From the NCBI GenBank assembly GCA_031292735.1, contig JARLGP010000121.1, forward strand, positions 1 to 34,291: DNA of 34,291 nt, written 5' to 3'. Of this stretch, positions 1 to 11,004 are shown piece by piece (the stretch's first letter is position 1; every line of letters begins with the position of its first letter). A program made the translations under genes and the position numbers. The notes under the pieces are model-generated. The model saw nothing but the letters and a program-made list of their open reading frames with translations. It was not told the DNA's origin and ran no database searches. This DNA is from Holophaga sp. GTDB taxonomy: Bacteria; Acidobacteriota; Holophagae; Holophagales; Holophagaceae.

Positions 1-78
1 CGGCGCTGCGGTGGCGGCGGGCGCCATTGCGCCGTCCCGGTCTGCGCGACCCGCCATTGCGGCACCGCCCAGAAGTAA
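1..78 (+). CDS. C-terminal end of a Cys-rich small peptide, probable RiPP metallophore (bufferin-like) precursor; 5' truncated
   Basis: The frame open from the window edge ends in TAA at 76-78 and encodes 25 residues. Cys lies at positions 3, 10, 15 and 20 of the visible part, with a GGGG run and two His-Cys pairs, ending CGTAQK. It sits directly upstream of a DUF692/MNIO oxidase and a DUF2063 protein. In known systems of this kind (bufferins, HvfA-type, methanobactin) the MNIO enzyme modifies cysteines of a small secreted precursor encoded just upstream. Position, orientation and Cys content fit that role. The signal peptide and N-terminus are outside the window, so the subfamily cannot be named. 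It could also be an unrelated frame, but the close spacing to the MNIO gene argues against that. Confidence 0.5.
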   Translation, partial: RRCGGGGRHCAVPVCATRHCGTAQK

Positions 79-85
79 CGCCGCC

Positions 86-111
86 GGCCGGCCCGGACCT
101 CCGGGCCGGCC
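86..111 (+). repeat. Perfect 12-bp inverted repeat between precursor and MNIO gene
   Basis: Arms at 86-97 and 100-111 are exact reverse complements (GGCCGGCCCGGA and its complement) with a 2-nt centre, all G/C but one pair. The hairpin begins 7 nt after the precursor stop and ends 5 nt before the GGAGG ribosome-binding site of the next gene. No T-run follows, so it is not a classical terminator. Inference: it protects the upstream mRNA or attenuates read-through, giving much precursor peptide and little enzyme. Confidence 0.7.
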
Positions 112-126
112 TCCGTGGAGGCTGGA

Positions 127-978
127 ATGGCGCCTGCGCTTCAGCTGGGACCCTTCACCGGCGTCGGCCTCGGGCTGCGCCAGCCGCACTTCGCCGAGGT
201 GGCCCGGGCCAATCCCGGGGTGCCGTTCTGGGAGATCGCCCCGGAAAACGTCATCGGCGACGGCGGCCGCGATCATGACCCGGTCTGCCGGATCCTGGCC
301 CGGGATCCGGTGATCAGCCACGGCCTGGGCCTTTCGGTGGGCGGCTTCGACCCCTTCGACCCCGGCTACCTGGACCAGCTGGCCGAGTTCCTGGCCTTCA
401 CCGGCAGCCCCTGGCACTCGGAGCACCTCTGCTTCAGCTCGGTGGACGGCTCCACCACCCACGAGCTGCTGCCCATGCCCATGACCCGGGCGGCGGCCCG
501 GCACACCGTCCGCCGGGTGCGGGAACTCAAGGGCCGGCTGCCGGTGCCGTTCCTGCTGGAGAACATCACCTACTATGCCGAGCTGGGCGAGACCGAGCTG
601 GCCGAGCCGGATTTCCTGGCCGAGATCCTGGACGGCGCCGACATCGGCTGGCTGCTGGACATCAACAACATCTATGTGAACTCGCTCAATTTCGGCTTCG
701 ACCCCAGGCAGTGGCTGGAGCGGGTGCCGCTGGAGCGGGTGGTGCAGATGCACATCGCCGGCCACGAGCGCTGGGGCGGCCTGGTGATCGACACCCACGG
801 GGCGCCGGTGATCGATCCGGTGCTGGAGCTCATGCGCTGGGTGCTGCCGCGCATCGGCCGGCCGGTGCCGGTGCTGCTGGAACGGGACAACGCCATTCCC
901 GAACTGGGGGAGCTGCTGGCGGAGCGGGCGGCCATCCAGGAGGCCTACGACCAGGTGTTCCAGGTGTCCCATGCGTGA
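127..978 (+). CDS. DUF692 multinuclear non-heme iron-dependent oxidase (MNIO; BufB/HvfB/MbnB family)
   Basis: The 283-residue protein has the full TIM-barrel pattern of DUF692. Candidate metal ligands are SHG (His65), WHSEH (His97/His100), LLEN (Glu145), LLDINN (Asp178), QMHIAGH (His209/His213), DTH (Asp222/His224) and LLERD (Glu252). Family members bind two or three irons and convert peptide cysteines to oxazolone/thioamide, thiooxazole or related groups in copper-binding RiPPs. The ATG at 127 was chosen over an in-frame GTG at 115 because GGAGG lies at 117-121 with a 5-nt spacer. It overlaps the next gene by 8 bp, so the two are translationally coupled. The substrate is inferred to be the Cys-rich peptide ending at 78. 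Confidence 0.9.
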   Translation: MAPALQLGPFTGVGLGLRQPHFAEVARANPGVPFWEIAPENVIGDGGRDHDPVCRILARDPVISHGLGLSVGGFDPFDPGYLDQLAEFLAFTGSPWHSEHLCFSSVDGSTTHELLPMPMTRAAARHTVRRVRELKGRLPVPFLLENITYYAELGETELAEPDFLAEILDGADIGWLLDINNIYVNSLNFGFDPRQWLERVPLERVVQMHIAGHERWGGLVIDTHGAPVIDPVLELMRWVLPRIGRPVPVLLERDNAIPELGELLAERAAIQEAYDQVFQVSHA

Positions 979-1736
979 GGACCCGGTGCTGGCCCTGCAG
1001 CGGACCCTCATGGACGCCGCGCTCATGCCCGACCCCGGGCCGCTGGAGCGCGACCCGGGCGGCTTCGCGGCCGCGCATGGGCTGCCCCGGGGCGACCAGG
1101 CCGCCTTCGTGCGTTTCAAGGAGCGGCTGCTGGTCTACCGCAACCTGGTGCGCTCCGGCCTGGCGGAGCCGGTGGAGACCACCTGCTACGTCACCCGGGC
1201 CCTGCTGGAGCAGGCCGGGCTGTGGGAGGACTGCCTGGCGGCCTTCCTGGCCAGCCGGGGGGTGCAAAGCGCCTTCTACCGGGACCTCTCCGCCACCTTC
1301 CTGGGCTGGCTGGCCGCCACCGGGTGGGGCCAGGACCGCTGGCCCTTCCTGCTGCCGCTGGCCCATTTCGAGCTGCTCATGACGCTGGTGGCGCGCCACC
1401 CGGGCGGCGAACGTCCCGCCGGCCTGCACCCGGCGCCGAGGCTGGGCGACCGGCTGGTGCTGGAGCCGCCCACCCAGATGGTCAGCTACCCCTGCCAGGT
1501 GCACCTGTGCACCGAGCAGGAGCCCGTCCCCGCCCCGGGCCCGGTGCACCTGCTGGCCTACCGGGACCGCCATGGCATGGCCCAGTGGCTGGAGCTGACC
1601 CCGGCCACCGCGGCGCTGCTGCTGGGCGCCCAGCGGGAGGGCATCGGCCAGACCGTCCTGGAGCTGGGCCTGGCCGACCTTTCCGAAGCGGTGGAGCTGC
1701 TGGCGGACCTGCGGACCCGGGGGGCCCTGGCCGGGT

Positions 1737-1744
<8 letters not shown>
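971..1744 (+). CDS. DUF2063 family protein, putative MNIO partner (BufC/HvfC-like)
   Basis: This 257-residue protein is of the DUF2063 type that almost always follows DUF692 genes. The N-terminal ~100 residues form the helical region (RFKERLLVYRNLVRSGL, then LASRGVQSAFYRDL and PLAHFELLM). The C-terminal part is a winged-helix-like domain. In characterised systems the partner binds the leader of the precursor peptide and forms a complex with the oxidase; no catalytic residues are expected. Its ATG lies inside the end of the oxidase gene (8-bp overlap). The 3' end overlaps the convergent lysS stop by 8 bp, leaving no space for a terminator. No DoxX-like BufD gene follows. Confidence 0.85.
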
Positions 1745-3257
<1,513 letters not shown>

Positions 3258-3317
3258 GAAAACTCCGGCGCGGCGAAAGGTCAAAGATCCAGTCTACCGC
3301 GGGAGCGGAAAACTGCC

Positions 3318-5330
3318 TCAGCCAAGCACCTTCCGGGCCGTGGCCACCACGTTCTCCACGGTGAAGCCGAACTGCTCGAACAGGGTTTCGGCCGGGGCCG
3401 AGGCGCCGAAATGGTCCAGGCCGATGCTGGCGCCGGCGTCGCCCACCCACCGTTCCCAGCCGAAGGTGACCCCGGCCTCGATGGAGACCCGGGCCTTGAC
3501 CGCGGCCGGCAGGACCTCCTGGCGGTAGGCTTCGGGCTGGGCCTGGAAGATCTCCCAGCAGGGCATGGACACCACCCGGGTGGCGATGCCTTCGCCCTCC
3601 AGCACGGTGCGGGCGGCCAGGGCCAGATGCACCTCGCTGCCGGTGGCCAGCAGGATCAGCCGCGGGGCGGCGCTGGCTTCCTCCAGGATGTAGGCGCCGC
3701 GCGCCGCGCCCTCGGCCTTGGCGGCATCCAGCACCGGCAGCTTCTGCCGGGTGAGCACCAGGCCCACCGGGCCGGCGGTGTGCTTCATGGCCACGCGCCA
3801 GGCCTGCACCGTCTCGTTGGCGTCGGCCGGACGGATCACCGTCATGTTGGGCACCATGCGCAGGGACATGAGCTGCTCCACCGGCTGGTGGGTGGGGCCG
3901 TCCTCGCCCACGCCGATGGAATCGTGGGTCCACACGTACTTCACCGGCAGCCGCATGAGCGCCGCCAGGCGCACGCTGGGCCGCATGTAGTCGCTGAAGA
4001 TGAAGAAGGTCGCCCCGAACACCTGGAGCCCGCCGTGCACCGCCATGCCGTTCAGGGCGGCGCCCATGGCGTGCTCGCGGATGCCCCAATGGAAGTTGCG
4101 GCCCGCGGACTTGGGCTCGAACTCGCCGCCGTCCTTGAGCACCGTGCTGGTGGAGGGGCTCAGGTCGGCGGAGCCGCCCAGCAGGTTGGGGATCTTGGCG
4201 GCCAGGGCGTTGAGCGCCTTGCCTCCGGCTTCCCGGGTGGCGAACGTGCCGCCCACGTCGAACCGGGGCAGGATGCTTTCCCAGTCGGGCACCAGCTCGC
4301 CCTTCATCATGGCCTCGAACTCGGCGGCCAGCCCGGCGTAGCTGCCGCGGTAGGCGGCGAACAGCTTGTTCCAGGCGGCTTCCTGCTCGGCGCCGCGGGT
4401 CTCGCACTGGCGCCACTGGGCCAGCGCCTCGGCCGGCACCACGAACTTGCCGTCCGGATCCCAGCCCAGGATCTCCTTGGTGGCGCGGATCTCCGCCTCG
4501 CCCAGGGGGGAGCCGTGGGCGGCGGCGGTGTTCTGCTTGGTGGGGGCGGGGAAGCCGATGATGGTCCGGCAGCTGATCAGGGTGGGCTTGCCGCAGGGCC
4601 GGCAGGCCTCCTCGAAGGTCCGGGTGAGGGCGTCCAGGTCCTCGCCGTCGGCCACCCGCAGCACCCGCCAGCCGTAGGCCTCGAAGCGCTTGCCCACGTC
4701 CTCGGTGAAGGCCAGCTCGGTGGAGCCTTCGATGGTGATGTGGTTGTTGTCGTAGAGCAGCACCAGCTTTTCCAGGGCCAGGTGGCCGGCCAGGCTGCCG
4801 GCCTCCTGGGCCACGCCTTCCATGATGTCGCCGTCGCCGGCGAAGGCGAAGGTGCGGTGGTTCACCACCTCGAACCCGGGCCGGTTGAAGCGTTCCGCCA
4901 GCCAGCGCTCGGCGATGGCCATGCCCACGGCGTTGCCGATGCCCTGGCCCAGGGGCCCGGTGGTGGTCTCCACCCCGGGGGTGTGGCGGTATTCCGGGTG
5001 GCCCGGGGTGCGCGAGCCCCACTGGCGGAACTGCTTGAGCTCCTCCAGGGACAGGTCGTAGCCGGACAGGTGCAGCAGCGAATAGATGAGCATGGACACG
5101 TGCCCGCAGGAGAGCACGAAGCGGTCCCGGTCGGCCCAGAGCGGGTTGGCCGGGTGGTGCTTCAGGAACCGGGTCCAGAGCACGTAGGCCGCCGGGGCCT
5201 GGGCCATGGGGGTTCCCGGGTGGCCGCTGTTGGCCTTCTGGACCGCGTCCATGGCCAGGCAGCGCACCGTGTCGATGCAGAGTTTGTCGATGTTGGTCGC
5301 GGAAAAAGTCAAAGCGTCACCTCGCGTCAT
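3318..5330 (-). CDS. tkt: Transketolase
   Basis: The 670-residue thiamine-diphosphate enzyme transfers two-carbon ketol units in the pentose phosphate pathway. Visible are the N-terminal substrate region (NSGHPGTPM), the ThDP/Mg motif starting at [15 protein letters not shown] and ending in NN, the pyrimidine domain with [15 protein letters not shown], and a C-terminal domain ending TARKVLG. The length is normal. The ATG at 5330 has no clear ribosome-binding site. An in-frame TTG at 5312 follows GAGGTGA with a 4-nt spacer and could be the real start, giving a protein 6 residues shorter. pyrG ends 16 bp upstream, so the two are co-transcribed. Confidence 0.96.
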   Translation of the reverse strand: MTRGDALTFSATNIDKLCIDTVRCLAMDAVQKANSGHPGTPMAQAPAAYVLWTRFLKHHPANPLWADRDRFVLSCGHVSMLIYSLLHLSGYDLSLEELKQFRQWGSRTPGHPEYRHTPGVETTTGPLGQGIGNAVGMAIAERWLAERFNRPGFEVVNHRTFAFAGDGDIMEGVAQEAGSLAGHLALEKLVLLYDNNHITIEGSTELAFTEDVGKRFEAYGWRVLRVADGEDLDALTRTFEEACRPCGKPTLISCRTIIGFPAPTKQNTAAAHGSPLGEAEIRATKEILGWDPDGKFVVPAEALAQWRQCETRGAEQEAAWNKLFAAYRGSYAGLAAEFEAMMKGELVPDWESILPRFDVGGTFATREAGGKALNALAAKIPNLLGGSADLSPSTSTVLKDGGEFEPKSAGRNFHWGIREHAMGAALNGMAVHGGLQVFGATFFIFSDYMRPSVRLAALMRLPVKYVWTHDSIGVGEDGPTHQPVEQLMSLRMVPNMTVIRPADANETVQAWRVAMKHTAGPVGLVLTRQKLPVLDAAKAEGAARGAYILEEASAAPRLILLATGSEVHLALAARTVLEGEGIATRVVSMPCWEIFQAQPEAYRQEVLPAAVKARVSIEAGVTFGWERWVGDAGASIGLDHFGASAPAETLFEQFGFTVENVVATARKVLG

Positions 5331-5346
5331 GGTTTCGATTGTCGCA

Positions 5347-6963
<1,617 letters not shown>

Positions 6964-7004
6964 CTAGCCTCTTTACTTGAAAACTCGAAGATTTTTGGGT
7001 TCGT

Positions 7005-8801
7005 TCACATGGCTTCGGGCGCCTGGACGCCCAGGATGTGCAGCCCCTGCCGCAGCGCCCGGGCCGTGGCCAGGCAAAGCGCCAGGCGCGAGTCGCGCAC
7101 CGTCTGGCTGTTTTCCGGCCACAGGATCGGGCAGTTGGTGTAGAAGCCTGAAAAGGCCTTGGCGATGGCCAGCAGCTGGCGGGCCACGGCGGTGCCCATG
7201 TTCTCCCGCTGCATGGAGCGGTAGGCGTCGGGCAGCCCGGCCAGCTCGAACAGCAGGGCCTGGGCCGGCGCGTCCTCCAGCCCGTCCAGGCCTTCCGGCA
7301 GCGGGACGTCCGCATAGGCCAGGGCCGCCGCGCCGGGCTCGGCGCCGGCCGGCCGGGCCCGTTCCGCCCAGTCCCCGCCGGCCTTGCGCAGCACCGACAG
7401 GATGCGGGCGTGGGCGTACTGCACGTAGGGCCCGGTGTCGCCGTCCAGGGCGATCACCCGGTCCCAGGTGAAGGTGATGGGCTTCACCCGGTCGTTGAGG
7501 GCGTTGAAGAACACCACGGCGCCCATGCCCAGCTGCTCGGCCACGGCGGCCTGGTTCTCCAGCCCCGGGTTCTTCTCCTCGATGATGGCCCGTACCCGGG
7601 TCACCGCCTCGTCCAGCACGTCCTCCAGGAAGATCACGTTGCCCTTGCGGGTGGACATCTTGCCATCGGGCAGCGAGACCATGCCGAACGGCGTGTGCAG
7701 CATGCGCCCGTGGAACCAGGGGTCCAGCTTCTCCATCACCGCGAACAGCTGCTTGAAGTGCAGGATCTGGTCGGTGCCCACCACGTAGATGCAGCGGTCG
7801 AAGTGCCAGGTGTCCCGGCGGAACAGCGCCGCGGCGATGTCGCGGGTGGCGTAGATGCTGCTGCCGTCCCCCTTCTGCACCAGGCACGGGGTCTGGATGC
7901 CCACGTCCTCCAGGTCGACGATCATGGCCCCGCCGTCGCCCTCCTGGAGCAGGCCGGAGCGCTTCAGCAGGTCCAGGGTGGGGGCGATCCGGTCCTGGTA
8001 GAAGGCCTCGCCCATGTCCAGGGAATCGAAGGCCACCCCCAGCCGCTCGTAGATGCGCAGGAATTCCCGGATGCTGATCTTGCGGAACCAGGCCCACAGG
8101 CGGGTGGCCTCCGGATCGCCCTGCTCCAGGCGCACGAACCAGGCCTTGGCCTCGTCGTGCAGGGCCGGGTCCGCCTCCTCGGCGGAGTGGAACCGGACGT
8201 ACAGCTGGAACAGACGGTACAGGGGCGAGCGCAGCTTTTCCGGAATCTCCTCGGCCCAGGGGAAGTCCTGCTCCAGGTCGGGGTTGTCCTGCTCGGCCCA
8301 GGCCTTGTAGGCCGCCAGCATGGTGCCGAACTGGGTGCCCCAGTCGCCCAGGTGGTTGAGCCGGGTCACGCTGCAGCCCAGGAAGCGGTTCACCTGGGCC
8401 AGGGAATGGCCGATCATGGTTGAACGTAAGTGACCTATAGTGAATAGTTTGGCGATATTGGGCGAACTGTATTCCACCAGCACGGTCTCCCCGCTGGCGG
8501 GGGCGCTGCCGAACGGGACCGGCCCCAGCAGGGCCTCCAGCAGCAGCCGGGCGCGCACCGCGGGTTCAAGCTTCAGGTTGAGGTAGGGCCCCGCCGCCAC
8601 CAGCTGGGCGCCCGGGATGACGATCTTGCCGGCCAGTTCGGCGGCCAGCTGCTGCGGCTTCCGGCCCAGGGCCTTGGCTGCGCGGAAACAGGGGAACGCG
8701 AAATCGCCCAGATCCCCCGAGCGGGGCCGGTCCAGTGAGATCTCCTGACCTGGCAAAGCTTCCGCCAGGGCCTGCTGAAAAGTTAGTTTGCATCGCTCCA
8801 T
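7005..8801 (-). CDS. argS: Arginyl-tRNA synthetase
   Basis: The 598-residue class I synthetase attaches arginine to tRNA-Arg. It has an N-terminal Arg-tRNA-synthetase domain (about 5-80), the HIGH-type signature FTIGHLRST near residues 120-128, and the KMSKS-type loop GKMSTRKG. The C-terminal DALR anticodon-binding domain begins near PYVQYAHARI. The ATG at 8801 has AAGGA with a 5-nt spacer; the frame stays open 60 codons further upstream but without family similarity. A 45-base AT-rich patch with rare codons (8416-8460) covers the HIGH motif. It is the first gene of the argS-pyrG-tkt-lysS run and divergent from rpsT. Confidence 0.97.
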   Translation of the reverse strand: MERCKLTFQQALAEALPGQEISLDRPRSGDLGDFAFPCFRAAKALGRKPQQLAAELAGKIVIPGAQLVAAGPYLNLKLEPAVRARLLLEALLGPVPFGSAPASGETVLVEYSSPNIAKLFTIGHLRSTMIGHSLAQVNRFLGCSVTRLNHLGDWGTQFGTMLAAYKAWAEQDNPDLEQDFPWAEEIPEKLRSPLYRLFQLYVRFHSAEEADPALHDEAKAWFVRLEQGDPEATRLWAWFRKISIREFLRIYERLGVAFDSLDMGEAFYQDRIAPTLDLLKRSGLLQEGDGGAMIVDLEDVGIQTPCLVQKGDGSSIYATRDIAAALFRRDTWHFDRCIYVVGTDQILHFKQLFAVMEKLDPWFHGRMLHTPFGMVSLPDGKMSTRKGNVIFLEDVLDEAVTRVRAIIEEKNPGLENQAAVAEQLGMGAVVFFNALNDRVKPITFTWDRVIALDGDTGPYVQYAHARILSVLRKAGGDWAERARPAGAEPGAAALAYADVPLPEGLDGLEDAPAQALLFELAGLPDAYRSMQRENMGTAVARQLLAIAKAFSGFYTNCPILWPENSQTVRDSRLALCLATARALRQGLHILGVQAPEAM

Positions 8802-8925
8802 GACAATCCTTGATCCGGAAGCCAGGGGCCTCCAACCAGCATGAAGGAATGCGGGCTCCACGGGAAGGGGCAAGTTGCAGGGTCGTGACAAAATGCCCGG
8901 TGCCGCGTTGCCCGATTCTTTCCAC

Positions 8926-8953
8926 TTGAACATAGGCATTGTTGGGATATCAT
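8926..8953 (+). promoter_or_regulatory. Sigma-70-type promoter of rpsT
   Basis: TTGAAC (8926-8931) and TATCAT (8948-8953) are separated by 16 bp in the argS/rpsT divergent region (8802-9018). Transcription would start near 8960, giving a leader of about 60 nt. The leader carries a tiny GCCC/GGGC hairpin (about 8994-9004) touching the AGGAGA ribosome-binding site at 9005-9010. I see no equally good promoter for argS on the other strand. Confidence 0.6.
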
Positions 8954-9018
8954 GATTGTTCGCCTCAAGGGGTGAACCCAACTGTGCACGGAAGCCCTAA
9001 GGGCAGGAGATCGGATTC

Positions 9019-9282
9019 ATGGCCAATCATAAGTCAGCCGTCAAGAAAGCCGCCCATGATGTGGAGGCCCGCCTGCGCAACCGCGCGAACCGGTCCACCC
9101 TGAAGACCGCCATCAAGAAGTTCCTGGTGGCCGTGGCCACCGGCAAGAAGGCGGAAGCGGCGACCCTGCTGCCCACCACCCTGGGCGTGGTGGACAAGGC
9201 CTGCCGCAAGGGCGTGCTGCACAAGAACGCGGCCAACCGCTACAAGAGCCGCCTGACCCTCAAGGTCAACGCGCTGGCCTGA
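9019..9282 (+). CDS. rpsT: 30S ribosomal protein S20
   Basis: The 87-residue basic protein has the S20 pattern: ANHKSAVKKA at the N-terminus, RNRANRSTLKTAIKKFL in the first long helix, and HKNAANRYKSRL near the C-terminus. It binds 16S rRNA during 30S assembly. AGGAGA lies 8 nt upstream of the ATG. It is monocistronic, preceded by a good promoter and followed after 12 bp by a 19-bp hairpin. Confidence 0.98.
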   Translation: MANHKSAVKKAAHDVEARLRNRANRSTLKTAIKKFLVAVATGKKAEAATLLPTTLGVVDKACRKGVLHKNAANRYKSRLTLKVNALA

Positions 9283-9294
9283 AGGCAGGCTGCT

Positions 9295-9336
9295 GCACGA
9301 CGCAAGGCCCGGCATCCGCCGGGCCTTGCGTCGTGC
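9295..9336. terminator. Perfect 19-bp hairpin shared by rpsT and the convergent OMP gene
   Basis: Arms 9295-9313 and 9318-9336 are perfect reverse complements with a 4-nt loop (ATCC). It lies between the rpsT stop (9282) and the stop of the outer-membrane protein gene on the other strand (9356), so it can serve both. Neither strand has a T-run after the stem, so release may need Rho or NusA, or the hairpin may mainly protect 3' ends. Confidence 0.75.
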
Positions 9337-9355
9337 TGGCGTTGAATCCGGCCTC

Positions 9356-9973
9356 CTAAAACCGGTAGCCGGCGCCCAGCAGGTAGGTGGGGAGGGTGTA
9401 CCGGAGGGAGATGGGCTGCTGGTTGAGCGTCCAGTCGCTGGTGGCCCAGCTGCTGTAGCGGTAGCTGGCTTCCACGTTCCAGTGGGCGTTGAACTGGTAG
9501 CCCCCCACCAGGGAATAGGCCGCCTTGGTGCTGGTGGCGTTCACGCTAGTGGCCGAATTCGAAACCTTGACCTTGTTGACGCTGACATCCATCCCGGCGC
9601 CGCCATAGGCCCCCGCCTTGCCGGGGTCGCCGTTGATGAAATACAGGTAGTCCGCGCCCAGGGACGCCATGGTCACGTCGATGGTGCCGTTGTTCAGCTT
9701 CAGGTTGCCGTACGGGGTGGCCAGGGTGCCGGGCTTTCCGGAGAAGGCCAGCGCATCCAACTGGGGACGAAGGGTGTGGCCCTGGCCCAGGTCCACCAGG
9801 CCATAGCCCTTCAGGTCCCCGCCAAGGTTGCTGTTGGTCATGGACTTCAAGTCCCCCACGGGAGCCGCCATGGAAAGCTGGAGGCCCCAGCTCAGGTCCG
9901 CGGCGCCCAGCGCCGAGCCCGCGAGAAGGATCCCGAGCAGGGACCGGAGGGAACGGTTCAAAAGCTTTTTCAT
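9356..9973 (-). CDS. Outer-membrane beta-barrel protein
   Basis: The 205-residue protein has a clear signal peptide (MKKLLNRSLRSLLGILLAG, probable cleavage after SALGA). The mature part is rich in Gly, Ser, Asn and Tyr with alternating strands, and ends GAGYRF, the C-terminal Phe expected for recognition by the BAM machinery. The pattern resembles small 8-stranded barrels (OmpW/opacity type). I cannot assign a substrate. GAGGAG lies 5 nt before the ATG. The gene follows gluQ on the same strand but is separated by a 102-bp AT-rich region, so it probably has its own promoter. Confidence 0.75.
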   Translation of the reverse strand: MKKLLNRSLRSLLGILLAGSALGAADLSWGLQLSMAAPVGDLKSMTNSNLGGDLKGYGLVDLGQGHTLRPQLDALAFSGKPGTLATPYGNLKLNNGTIDVTMASLGADYLYFINGDPGKAGAYGGAGMDVSVNKVKVSNSATSVNATSTKAAYSLVGGYQFNAHWNVEASYRYSSWATSDWTLNQQPISLRYTLPTYLLGAGYRF

Positions 9974-10075
9974 GGGGGCTCCTCGATGATTATTTAATGT
10001 AGTTTTTTGGTGCAGTTCTGCCAGCGCTGCCCTTGAAAAAAATGTATTAAAAAATTTTCTTAAATATTTATTACA
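9974..10075 (-). promoter_or_regulatory. AT-rich upstream region of the OMP gene
   Basis: Bases 10034-10075 are almost pure A/T in an otherwise ~70 % GC window, with runs of A and T and an imperfect inverted repeat (TGTATTAAA against TTTATTACA). This is what an UP element or a nucleoid-protein/silencer site looks like. No -35/-10 pair is good enough to call. It may also carry the transcript end of gluQ. Confidence 0.4.
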
Positions 10076-10981
10076 TCAAACCCAATCCGCGGGCACCGCC
10101 TGGGGGCCGGGCGGCACCCGGTCCCAGCGGAACCCGGGCACCAGGTCCAGCGCCGCCACCGGCTCCGGCCGCTCCAGGCAGCCCAGGCTCCAGCCCAGCC
10201 AGCCCAGGATCTCCGGCACCGGGATGCCCCGGTGGGCCAGCAGCGCCAGCCCCAGGGCGCCGTCCCGCTTGCCCAGGCGCGCCCCGGAGGGCCCGGTCAC
10301 CAGGCCCAGGTGGGCATAGGCCGGCCGGGCCAGACCAAGCGCCTCCTGCAGCCGGATCTGGGTGGCGGTGACCCCGCGCAGGTCCGCGCCGCGCACCACC
10401 TCGGTCACCCCCTGGGCGCCGTCATCCACCACCACCGCCAGATGATAGGCGTAGCATCCATCCCGCCGGTGCAGCAGCGGGTCGCCGGTGAGCCGGGCGG
10501 GATCGTCCTGCTGGGCGCCCAGCACCTGGTCGTGCCAGGCCACGGCGCCGTCCGGCACCCGGAAGCGCAGCGCGTCCGGGCGCAGGAACGGCAGCGGCCG
10601 GTGCCGGCAGGTGCCCGGATAGGGGCGCAGGCCGTCCTCCCCGTGGGGGGCCGAACCCAGCGAGGCCAGGTCCTTGCGGGTGCAGACGCAGGGATACAGG
10701 CTGCCGGCCTGGAACAGGGCCTGCAGCGCCGCCTGGTAGGCGCCGTGCCGGCGGGACTGCCAGAGCACCGGGCCGTCGCTGTCCAGCCCCAGGGCCGCCA
10801 GATCGCGCAACTGGGCCTCGCCCAGGGTGCCGCGGCAACGGGCGGTGTCCACGTCCTCCATGCGGATCAGCCAGCGCCCGCCCTGGGCCCGGGCGGAAAG
10901 CCAGGAAGCCAGGGCCGTGCGCAGGTTGCCCAGATGCAGTTCGCCGGTGGGGGAAGGCGCGAAGCGGCCAATGCAGGTCAT
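10076..10981 (-). CDS. gluQ: Glutamyl-Q tRNA(Asp) synthetase
   Basis: The 301-residue protein is a truncated GluRS paralogue that glutamylates queuosine in tRNA-Asp. Visible are the HIGH-type motif RFAPSPTGELHLGNLRTA, a zinc site made of CVC (in YPCVCTRKDL) and the later TCRH, and the KMSKS equivalent LGKRDGA. The anticodon-binding domain of true GluRS is absent, as expected. I choose the ATG at 10981 over the in-frame ATG at 11011. The family N-terminus begins there, and a TATAGT box sits exactly 6 nt upstream, suggesting a leaderless mRNA. Confidence 0.93.
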   Translation of the reverse strand: MTCIGRFAPSPTGELHLGNLRTALASWLSARAQGGRWLIRMEDVDTARCRGTLGEAQLRDLAALGLDSDGPVLWQSRRHGAYQAALQALFQAGSLYPCVCTRKDLASLGSAPHGEDGLRPYPGTCRHRPLPFLRPDALRFRVPDGAVAWHDQVLGAQQDDPARLTGDPLLHRRDGCYAYHLAVVVDDGAQGVTEVVRGADLRGVTATQIRLQEALGLARPAYAHLGLVTGPSGARLGKRDGALGLALLAHRGIPVPEILGWLGWSLGCLERPEPVAALDLVPGFRWDRVPPGPQAVPADWV

Positions 10982-11004
10982 CTGTCCACTATAATGGCCA
11001 GATG
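10979..11004. promoter_or_regulatory. Palindromic divergent promoter with both start codons in its arms
   Basis: The 26-bp stretch pairs with its own reverse complement at 11 of 13 positions. Each end is a start codon: gluQ on the minus strand (10981) and the methyltransferase on the plus strand (11002). The centre carries TATAAT on the plus strand (10990-10995) and TATAGT on the minus strand (10993-10988), each exactly 6 nt before its ATG. Transcription would start at or next to the A of the start codon. No -35 match stands out. Confidence 0.6.

Noticed and set aside
8416..8460. TATA-like sequences inside argS as an internal promoter
   Set aside because: No -35/-10 pair with acceptable spacing on either strand, and no gene start nearby that would need it.
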